A stretch of DNA of 8,669 nt. Origin: Methanomassiliicoccales archaeon PtaB.Bin134. Lineage in GTDB: Archaea > Thermoplasmatota > Thermoplasmata > Methanomassiliicoccales > UBA472. Below, in pieces: positions 1 to 5,400 of this stretch (the first letter of the stretch is position 1; every line of letters starts with the position of its first letter). Below the pieces are notes generated by a model that saw only the letters and a list, made by a program, of their open reading frames with translations, was not told where the DNA came from and searched no databases. The position numbers and the translations under genes were made by a program. The DNA is taken from assembly GCA_002067045.1 (NCBI GenBank), contig MVPZ01000162.1:1-8669 (forward strand). The letters run 5' to 3'.

Positions 1-1
1 G

Positions 2-1168
2 GGCCTGGTGGTCTTCTCCCTGTCCTCCCTGCTGTGCGCACTGTCCGTCAGCCTTCCGCAGCTCATACTCTTCCGGCTGGTGCAGGGGCTGGGGGCATCC
101 ATGATGTTCAGCGTTTCCACCGCCATAGTCTTCAGGCTCTTCACCATCAAGGACCGCGGCAAGGCCCTGGGGTTCCTGGGGTCCACCGTGGCCGTCGGCG
201 GAATGCTCGGGCCGGTGATCGGCGGGGTGCTGGTGGGCACCTTCGGATGGCAGTCCATCTTCATGGTGAACGTGCCCATCGGCCTCATCGCCGCTGCTGC
301 GGCGGTCAAGTACCTGCGCATCGGGGAGACGCTCTCCGAACGCCTGCGCATGGATTATCCGGGGGCGGTGCTCTGGATTGCGATGATGGCCTCCCTGGTG
401 CTCATGCTGGGCGAGGTGGGGAACACCGGCAGGTTCGAGGCCGGCTCGATCATATCTCTGGCCATCCTGATCGCGACCTTCGTCCTCTTCGTGCTCCGCG
501 AGAGGCGCGCCGAGGAGCCGCTGCTGGACCTCTCGGTGTTCCGGGTGCGGCGCTTCTCCCTCAGCGCCCTGAGCATGGTCATGTTCTTCATCTCCATGAA
601 CATGGTGACCATCCTCGGCCCCTTCTACTTCGAAGGGGTGCTGGTGTACGATCCTACCACCGTAGGTTTCATCTTCATGATCCTGCCGGCCATCACCATG
701 GTGGGGTCGCCCCTGGTCGGCCGAATATACGATCGCCGCAGGGTGTTCCCCTACACCACCCTGGCCCATTCCATCCGGGCCCTGGCATTCTTCATGATGG
801 CCTACGGGTTCTTCACGCTCAACCTCCCGTTGATGCTGCTGGCCTTCGCGGTGATGGGCATTGGGAGCTGCCTTTTCCAGACCCCCAACAACGCCGAGCT
901 GATGATGGCCCTGCCCATAAGGAAGAGCGGCCTGGCATCCTCCATCCAGGCCACCACCCGGAACCTCAGCCTGGCGGTGGGGGTCTCCCTGGCCACCATC
1001 CTGATGACCATGATGATGGGCTCCATGGATTACGGCGCGATAGCCGGCGGGCCGCTGGCGGACGAGCTATCCCGCTCGGTGGCCATGGCCGTGGCCTTCG
1101 GCGGCATACTGTCCCTGGTGGGGGCCATCATCTCCCGCCTGGGGGAGAAGGGCATGGGAAGGAGCTAG
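2..1168 (+). CDS. DHA2-type MFS multidrug/proton antiporter, 5' end outside the window
   Basis: The protein is an integral membrane transporter of the major facilitator superfamily, probably expelling drugs or other small amphipathic compounds in exchange for protons. The reading frame is open to the left edge, so the gene starts upstream; about 388 residues are visible and roughly the first two or three helices are missing. Near residues 24-33 is the helix-4 motif RLVQGLGASM. It is followed by the antiporter motif C of helix 5 (GGMLGPVIGG, about residues 65-75) and the FGWQSIFMVNVPIG stretch typical of the EmrB/QacA (DHA2, 14-helix) branch. Many further hydrophobic segments follow to the C-terminus, which ends in a short basic tail (RLGEKGMGRS). 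The stop is TAG at 1166-1168. Substrate cannot be told from sequence. The next gene lies 95 bp downstream on the same strand with its own promoter-like element, so a common operon is possible but not required. Confidence 0.93.
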   Translation, partial: GLVVFSLSSLLCALSVSLPQLILFRLVQGLGASMMFSVSTAIVFRLFTIKDRGKALGFLGSTVAVGGMLGPVIGGVLVGTFGWQSIFMVNVPIGLIAAAAAVKYLRIGETLSERLRMDYPGAVLWIAMMASLVLMLGEVGNTGRFEAGSIISLAILIATFVLFVLRERRAEEPLLDLSVFRVRRFSLSALSMVMFFISMNMVTILGPFYFEGVLVYDPTTVGFIFMILPAITMVGSPLVGRIYDRRRVFPYTTLAHSIRALAFFMMAYGFFTLNLPLMLLAFAVMGIGSCLFQTPNNAELMMALPIRKSGLASSIQATTRNLSLAVGVSLATILMTMMMGSMDYGAIAGGPLADELSRSVAMAVAFGGILSLVGAIISRLGEKGMGRS

Positions 1169-1220
1169 GACCACCGTCCTGGTGCTGGACGCTCGTTCCG
1201 CCATCAGGAGGAAATCCAAT

Positions 1221-1230
1221 CCCTTTTTAA
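1221..1230 (+). promoter_or_regulatory. Candidate archaeal TATA box for the zinc-ribbon/DUF2207/radical SAM operon
   Basis: The 95-bp gap after the transporter is GC-rich apart from a T/A-rich patch reading CCCTTTTTAA. An archaeal TATA box directs initiation about 25 bp downstream, here near 1252-1256, which leaves a leader of only about 10 bases that still includes the G-rich GGTGGGGGA ahead of the TTG start at 1264. This is a by-eye call with no upstream BRE that I would defend. Read-through from the transporter is the alternative. Confidence 0.35.
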
Positions 1231-1263
1231 CATGCAACGGCATCCGCTGGTGGGGGATCATAA

Positions 1264-1632
1264 TTGAGCCGTGTCGTAGAGGGACTGCTGCTGTTCGTGG
1301 CCATCTTCCTGGTGCTGCTCGGGGTCGTATTCCTGATCGCCGCGGGTACCCAGAACCTGCTCACCGGGGCCGCGCTCTTGGCCGTCGCGGCCATGCTGAT
1401 GTTCTACAGCTACCGCAGCCGGAAGATCGAGGCGGCCAAGCCCACCCTGGTCTCCCAGAACTTCAACGTCACCATGTCTGGCTCCGGCCAGTTGGAGAAG
1501 AGGGAGCTGAAGTGCAAGAGCTGCGGGGCCCCTCTCGCGGACGAGAACCTCAGGGTGGTGCAGGGCGGGGTCATCATGACCTGTCCGTACTGCGGCACCA
1601 TATCCTCCCTGGAGGAATCCCCCAAATGGTGA
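1264..1632 (+). CDS. Small membrane protein: two N-terminal helices and a C-terminal zinc ribbon
   Basis: I do not recognise a named family. The 122-residue product has two hydrophobic segments (about residues 5-27 and 31-49), a short basic turn (YRSRK), a polar linker, and a compact zinc ribbon near the C-terminus. The ribbon is CKSCG (Cys about 83/86) and CPYCG (Cys about 108/111), separated by roughly 22 residues. The topology suggests a hairpin in the membrane with the ribbon in the cytosol. The start is TTG: a TAA lies directly upstream in frame (1261-1263) and no ATG or GTG occurs until well inside the helices; a G-rich GGTGGGGGA ends about 7 bases before the TTG. The 3' end overlaps the next gene by 7 bp, and the GGAGGA that serves that gene (1611-1616) is inside this one. 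The overlap implies co-translation, and the ribbon could be an adaptor or redox/metal partner for the Cys-rich protein and the radical SAM enzyme downstream; that role is inference. Confidence 0.85.
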   Translation: MSRVVEGLLLFVAIFLVLLGVVFLIAAGTQNLLTGAALLAVAAMLMFYSYRSRKIEAAKPTLVSQNFNVTMSGSGQLEKRELKCKSCGAPLADENLRVVQGGVIMTCPYCGTISSLEESPKW

Positions 1633-3248
1633 GCGCGATGGAACGCCATTTTCGCCTCCTTACGATCGCCGTCTCCCTGCTGCTGATCGCGGCGGCGGTG
1701 CTCCTAGGCCTCTCCGCACTTCACACCTCCCCGATAGGCGAGGCCGAGGCCGCAGAATACTCGTTCTCCCTGGCCAGGGAGGAGGTCAACGTGACCGTGC
1801 TCCGGGACGGCAGCGTGGACATAGATTACTACTTCCATTTCACCAACGTAGGCTTCCTGGACGGCGTGGACATCGGACTTCCGAACCGGTACTACGACGA
1901 GGGCTCGGCCAACGCCCGCATCATCGTGGACGGGGCCGAACACTCCCCCTCCCAAGTGCACGAATCCCCCTACGTGGACGTGGGGATGGCCGTGGAGTTC
2001 GGCAGCCAGCTCCAGAGCGCCATCCAGGACCATGGGGAGTTCCAGCTCTACTTCCACGTGAACAACCCGCACATGGTCTACCTGAACGAGCTGGTCAATG
2101 ATACCGTGGGGGTGAGCTTCCGGGCCACCTGGTTCGATCCGGAGTTCCAGGCCGGTCCGACCGGGGTTCTGGTGCAGCGCCTGATCTTCCCGGAGGCCTT
2201 CGTCGACGACTCGCTCGCCCTCTGGTACGAGAACAATCCCTGGGACCAGATATACTGGGACAACGCCACCTCAAGGCACGTGGCCCTTTGGACGGACCAC
2301 GACGTCAGTCCGGATTCCGTCGCCGCAGGCGAACACGACGTGGGGATCGGTTTCCCCACCATCTACGTGGAACGGTACTACCTGCCGGGGGAGGACACCG
2401 ATGCCTTCGGGAGCCTCGCCGTGCTGCTCACCCTGCTCTTCCCGCTGCTGTTCATGGCCCTGTTCGTAACCCTCTTCATCGTGGCCATGCTGGCCGCCCG
2501 CCGCCGCAGGAAGGATTACTACGAACCGGTGATGAACGTGGTCGGGGCCGGACCCCGCCGCGACCTCACCGCGGTGGAGGCCGCGATCGTGCTGGAGAGG
2601 CCCCTGGAGATGGTCTCCGCCATGATGCTCTTCGGCCTCATCAGGAAGGGCAAGGTACAGGTGGTATCCGGGTCCGCCCCGATGCGCCTGCGCAAGCTTT
2701 CCGATTCCGCGGAACATCCCTACGAGAACGACTACCTCAGGGCCATAGATCCGGACGGCACGGTGAGCGGTCCATTGCTCAAGGAGGCCCTGGTGAACCT
2801 GATCAACGCCACCCTGGAGAAGATGAAGGGCTTCGACCAGTCGGCCACCCAGAGCTACTACTCGGTCATCTGCGACCGGGCCTGGCAGCAGGTAAAGGAG
2901 GCCGGCACCCCGGAGGATATCGCCTTCCAGCTGCAAAAGAACAACGACTGGATGCTCCTCGAACGCGACTACTCCGGAAGGATGCAGAGGGACGTCCTGC
3001 TGCTGCCCATCGTCGTCTCCCGGCCCTCTGCCGGTCCCGGGATGGACATCGGCAGGATGGCCAACGATTACGTGGACGGCGTAAGGAACGCGGCGAACAA
3101 CCTGGTGGCCGACATGCGGGGCATAGCTAGGGACGTGGTGCAGGTGACCAACCCCGTGCCAGTCTCCAGCCCCGGGACCGTGTCCAGCGGCTCGCACTGC
3201 GCCTGCGCTTGCGCCTGTGCCTGCGCCTGCGCGGGAGGCGGACGATGA
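1626..3248 (+). CDS. DUF2207-like membrane protein with a C-terminal (Cys-Ala)6-GGGR tail, putative radical SAM substrate
   Basis: The 540-residue product has, in order, a signal peptide or anchor (about residues 10-32), possibly cleaved near residues 41-43; an extracellular beta-rich domain (about 44-258) whose opening (SFSLAREEVNVTVLRDGSVDIDYY, split here as SFSLAREEVN and VTVLRDGSVDIDYY) resembles DUF2207 proteins; one transmembrane helix (about 264-289) followed by the stop-transfer RRRRK; a cytosolic domain in which DLTAVEAAIVLERPLEMVSA (about 313-332) and LFGLIRKGKVQV match the DUF2207 winged-helix-like region; a helical stretch; and a Ser/Gly/Pro-rich linker leading to six Cys-Ala pairs (residues 525-536) and Gly-Gly-Gly-Arg. 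DUF2207 proteins commonly end in low-complexity Gly-rich tails, so alternating cysteines are a notable variant. The ATG at 1626 is chosen because GGAGGA at 1611-1616 sits 9 bases upstream; GTG 1629 and ATG 1638 are possible. The frame is open further left to 1182 but that part lies under the previous gene. The stop overlaps the radical SAM start as ATGA. The biological role of DUF2207 proteins is unknown; substrate status is inference from the tail and the neighbour. Confidence 0.9.
   Translation: MVSAMERHFRLLTIAVSLLLIAAAVLLGLSALHTSPIGEAEAAEYSFSLAREEVNVTVLRDGSVDIDYYFHFTNVGFLDGVDIGLPNRYYDEGSANARIIVDGAEHSPSQVHESPYVDVGMAVEFGSQLQSAIQDHGEFQLYFHVNNPHMVYLNELVNDTVGVSFRATWFDPEFQAGPTGVLVQRLIFPEAFVDDSLALWYENNPWDQIYWDNATSRHVALWTDHDVSPDSVAAGEHDVGIGFPTIYVERYYLPGEDTDAFGSLAVLLTLLFPLLFMALFVTLFIVAMLAARRRRKDYYEPVMNVVGAGPRRDLTAVEAAIVLERPLEMVSAMMLFGLIRKGKVQVVSGSAPMRLRKLSDSAEHPYENDYLRAIDPDGTVSGPLLKEALVNLINATLEKMKGFDQSATQSYYSVICDRAWQQVKEAGTPEDIAFQLQKNNDWMLLERDYSGRMQRDVLLLPIVVSRPSAGPGMDIGRMANDYVDGVRNAANNLVADMRGIARDVVQVTNPVPVSSPGTVSSGSHCACACACACACAGGGR
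3198..3233 (+). repeat. Six tandem 6-bp units (TGCGCC-like) coding for (Cys-Ala)6
   Basis: Six consecutive hexamers code for Cys-Ala at the end of the DUF2207-like protein. Three are exactly TGCGCC; the others differ by one base each (3209 C to T, 3218 C to T, 3233 C to G). Every difference is at a third codon position and silent, so the amino acid pattern is perfect while the DNA repeat is not. Confidence 0.97.
3234..3238 (+). promoter_or_regulatory. Ribosome binding site GGAGG for the radical SAM gene, inside the Gly-tail codons
   Basis: GGAGG lies 6 bases before the ATG at 3245, a good Shine-Dalgarno spacing. It is formed by the Gly-Gly codons of the upstream protein's GGGR terminus. It decides the radical SAM start at 3245 over an in-frame TTG at 3209 that has no comparable site. 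Confidence 0.8.
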
Positions 3249-4594
3249 CCCTTGGGGATCGATGGAGGGAGCTGAACGGAAGGGGGCTGCCTCCCGGGGT
3301 GCACAGGTACGACGGGACCGGGGACCTGAAAGGCCACCGCTTCCACCTGCGCGTCGACTCGGAGAGCAAGGGCGCGCTGCTGGTCGACGCCTCCAGCATC
3401 ATATTCCTGAACGGGACGGCATTGGATTACGCGCGCTGCATTCTGGAGGACCGTGACGAGAAGGCCGCTGTCAAGTACATGCGCCGACGATACAGGCACG
3501 TGGACGGGGATAAGGCGCATGAGCACCTCGACCTGGTCCGATCGCAGCTCATCCTCTTCCTGAGAGGGGACAACGAGGTGCTGGGCATGATCGGCCCGGA
3601 CAGGCCGTCGGTGGGCAAGGACGATCTCCCCGCCCCCTACCGCATGGACCTGGCGCTCACCTACCGTTGCCAGAACCGCTGCAGGCACTGCTACAACGAG
3701 CCCCGGGAGATGAAGGAGCTGACCAAGGAGCAGTGGAAGCAGGTCATCACCAGGACCTGGGAGCTGGGGGTCCCGCACATAGTCTTCACCGGGGGCGAGC
3801 CGACCGAGCACCCGGCCCTGGCGGAGCTGGTGCAGTGGTCCGAGAGGTACGGGCAGGTCACCGGCCTGGTCAGCAACGGCCGGAACCTGGCCCGGCCGGG
3901 CTACCTGCGCGACCTGGTGGCCAAGGGGCTGGACCACGTGCAGATCACCGTCCTATCGTCCGATGAGGAGGTGCACGACCGCCTGGTCGGGAGCAAGGGC
4001 GCCTGGAGGGAGACCGTGGCCGGCCTGAAGGCGGCCCTGTCGGAGGACCTCTACGTGAGCACCAACACCACCATCATGCGCTCCAGCGCGGAAGGGGTGG
4101 AGGAGACCATGCGCTTCCTGATCTCCCTGGGGGTGAGGAACATCGCCTTCAACGGGCTGATCCGCTCCGGGAAGGGGGTCGATGCCGAAGGGATAGGATA
4201 CCCGGAGCTGACCTCCATCCTGGACCGGCTCAAGGGAATGGCCGATGACCACGGCGTGAAGCTGATCTGGTACACCCCCACGCCCTATCACGAGCTGAAC
4301 CCTATCAACCACGGGCTGGGCATCAAGCAGTGCACCGCCTGCTCGCTGAACATGGCCGTGGAGCCGGACGGGTCCGTGCTGCCGTGCCAGAGCTACTACC
4401 GGTCGCTGGGCAACATCCTCACCGATGACTGGAGGGACATCTGGGAGCACGACCTTTGCCGGCGCATCCGGAACAGGGAATACCTGGACGGGGAATGCGT
4501 GGAATGCGCTATGAAAGAGGTGTGCGGGGGCGGCTGCCCCCTGTCCCGCGAGCACGGGGACTACATCTGCCTGGACCGGCACTCCAGCATGTGA
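3245..4594 (+). CDS. Radical SAM/SPASM enzyme with PqqD-like N-terminus, putative peptide-modifying maturase
   Basis: The 449-residue cytosolic enzyme is expected to cleave S-adenosylmethionine at a [4Fe-4S] cluster and modify a peptide. Residues about 40-85 (ALLVDASSIIFLNGTALDYA, then a helix and KYMRRRYR) resemble a PqqD-type RiPP recognition element, which binds a leader or substrate peptide. The radical SAM core follows: the cluster motif CxxxCxxC is C142, C146, C149 (RCQNRCRHCYNEP), and the SAM-binding GGEP is at 183-186. The C-terminus is a SPASM-type domain with C363, C366, C381, C418, C421, C427, C431 and C442 (including VEPDGSVLPC and CVECAMKEVCGGGC), expected to hold auxiliary Fe-S clusters. 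SPASM enzymes of this layout make thioether or other C-linked crosslinks in Cys-rich peptides, or act on other peptide and non-peptide substrates. The ATGA overlap with the (Cys-Ala)6 protein points to that tail as substrate. The ATG at 3245 is supported by GGAGG 6 bases upstream. The family assignment is strong; the substrate and chemistry are inferred. A heme- or cofactor-maturation role like that of other SPASM enzymes is the main alternative. Confidence 0.93.
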   Translation: MTLGDRWRELNGRGLPPGVHRYDGTGDLKGHRFHLRVDSESKGALLVDASSIIFLNGTALDYARCILEDRDEKAAVKYMRRRYRHVDGDKAHEHLDLVRSQLILFLRGDNEVLGMIGPDRPSVGKDDLPAPYRMDLALTYRCQNRCRHCYNEPREMKELTKEQWKQVITRTWELGVPHIVFTGGEPTEHPALAELVQWSERYGQVTGLVSNGRNLARPGYLRDLVAKGLDHVQITVLSSDEEVHDRLVGSKGAWRETVAGLKAALSEDLYVSTNTTIMRSSAEGVEETMRFLISLGVRNIAFNGLIRSGKGVDAEGIGYPELTSILDRLKGMADDHGVKLIWYTPTPYHELNPINHGLGIKQCTACSLNMAVEPDGSVLPCQSYYRSLGNILTDDWRDIWEHDLCRRIRNREYLDGECVECAMKEVCGGGCPLSREHGDYICLDRHSSM

Positions 4595-5326
4595 TCACCG
4601 ACGTCCGATGGCGTAGAACACCGGATTGAAGAGGAAGAGCGAGCCGTCCGCCGACGCCCGGTCCCAGGCGGCCCTGGCCTCCAAGAGCGTTCGATCATCG
4701 ACCAAGCCGGCCATGTCGCCGGCCAGGGAGGCCCATTCCGCCTCCGCCTCGTTCCGGAGATCCGAGGGCGACCACATGCCCGGGTGCACCCCGCACTCCA
4801 CCTTAAGGCCGGCCAACTCCATGCATCTGCCCAGCCTGCGGCCGGCGAAGGGGTCCGCCCCCTGGGCCCTCAGGGAGTCGACCAGGGGCCGGTCCAGCAG
4901 GGCCACCTCCGGGGGATGGCATATCCTTCCGCCGTAGTCCGGCTCGGCCAGGCACACCACGCATCGCCGGGCCACCCTGGCCATCTCCTCCACGGCCTTC
5001 TCGACATCCCCGACCCACATCAGGGTGAAGGAGCAGTAGACCACGTCGAAGCTGCGGTCGGCGAAGGGGAGCTGCAGCGCGTCGCCCACCACGGCCCTCA
5101 GACCCCTCCCCCGGGCCCTCCGTACCATCGCCGGATCGATGTCCACCCCCACGATGTCCATCAGGGGCGAGAACAGCTCCATGACCAATCCAGGTCCGCA
5201 GCCCACGTCCAGGGCGGTCGATCGCTTCGGGGTGCTCAGGACCATCTGTCCCATGATCCAGGACCATGATTCCCGCAGCCAGGACAGCTGCCTTCTCAAC
5301 TGGGCTTCCGAGGCGGTCGAGCTCAT
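4595..5326 (-). CDS. Class I SAM-dependent methyltransferase (Methyltransf_11/UbiE-like)
   Basis: The 243-residue cytosolic protein transfers a methyl group from S-adenosylmethionine to an unknown acceptor. Motif I is ALDVGCGPG (about residues 38-46), followed by the acidic ribose-binding loop VGVDID (about 58-63), VVGDALQLPFADRSFDVVYC (motif II region, about 78-97) and a motif III-like region with VARRCVVCLAEP. The C-terminal part, where acceptor specificity usually lies, is not one I recognise. Start: ATG 5326; upstream in this frame there is no other start, and the nearest purine-rich AGGA is only about 3 bases away, so initiation may be leaderless or nearly so, with an AT-rich patch (GCTTAATC, about 5355-5362) as possible TATA element. 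The gene converges on the radical SAM gene with no base between the two stop codons. It could be a tailoring enzyme of that system, but it is on the opposite strand and may be unrelated. Confidence 0.92.
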   Translation of the reverse strand: MSSTASEAQLRRQLSWLRESWSWIMGQMVLSTPKRSTALDVGCGPGLVMELFSPLMDIVGVDIDPAMVRRARGRGLRAVVGDALQLPFADRSFDVVYCSFTLMWVGDVEKAVEEMARVARRCVVCLAEPDYGGRICHPPEVALLDRPLVDSLRAQGADPFAGRRLGRCMELAGLKVECGVHPGMWSPSDLRNEAEAEWASLAGDMAGLVDDRTLLEARAAWDRASADGSLFLFNPVFYAIGRR

Positions 5327-5370
5327 CTTCCTGCCACATATGCGCGGCCAGGCCGATTAAGCTTCTTCCC

Positions 5371-5400
5371 GGAGCCTTTCGTCCTTCGGGACTAGGCTCC
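5371..5400. other. Nested inverted repeat with TTCG tetraloop across the histidine kinase stop codon
   Basis: GGAGCC (5371-5376) pairs with GGCTCC (5395-5400), and inside it GTCC-TTCG-GGAC (5381-5392) forms a second stem with the very stable C(UUCG)G loop on the plus strand. The kinase stop codon (5392-5394, minus strand) lies within it. It could slow polymerase or protect a 3' end at the boundary between the kinase and methyltransferase genes, but no T-tract of an archaeal terminator follows on the minus strand. Confidence 0.35.

Noticed and set aside
1182..1625. An earlier start for the DUF2207-like gene, adding 148 residues
   Set aside because: The added residues are Gly/Arg-rich and lie in the shadow of the zinc-ribbon gene; the ATG at 1626 has GGAGGA at 9 bases and leads straight into a signal peptide.
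3198..3233. The hexamer repeat as a CRISPR-like array or a random microsatellite
   Set aside because: There are no spacers, and all base differences between units are silent in the Cys-Ala frame, which points to coding selection.
3209..3244. TTG at 3209 as start of the radical SAM protein
   Set aside because: The extra residues are only the out-of-frame reading of the Cys-Ala repeat (RLCLRLRGRR); the ATG at 3245 has a well-placed GGAGG and a normal ATGA overlap.
3068..3937. Minus-strand open frame with alternating Gln-Ala opposite the Cys-Ala tail and radical SAM start
   Set aside because: It is the antisense reading of the repeat and of well-supported genes, without a domain of its own.
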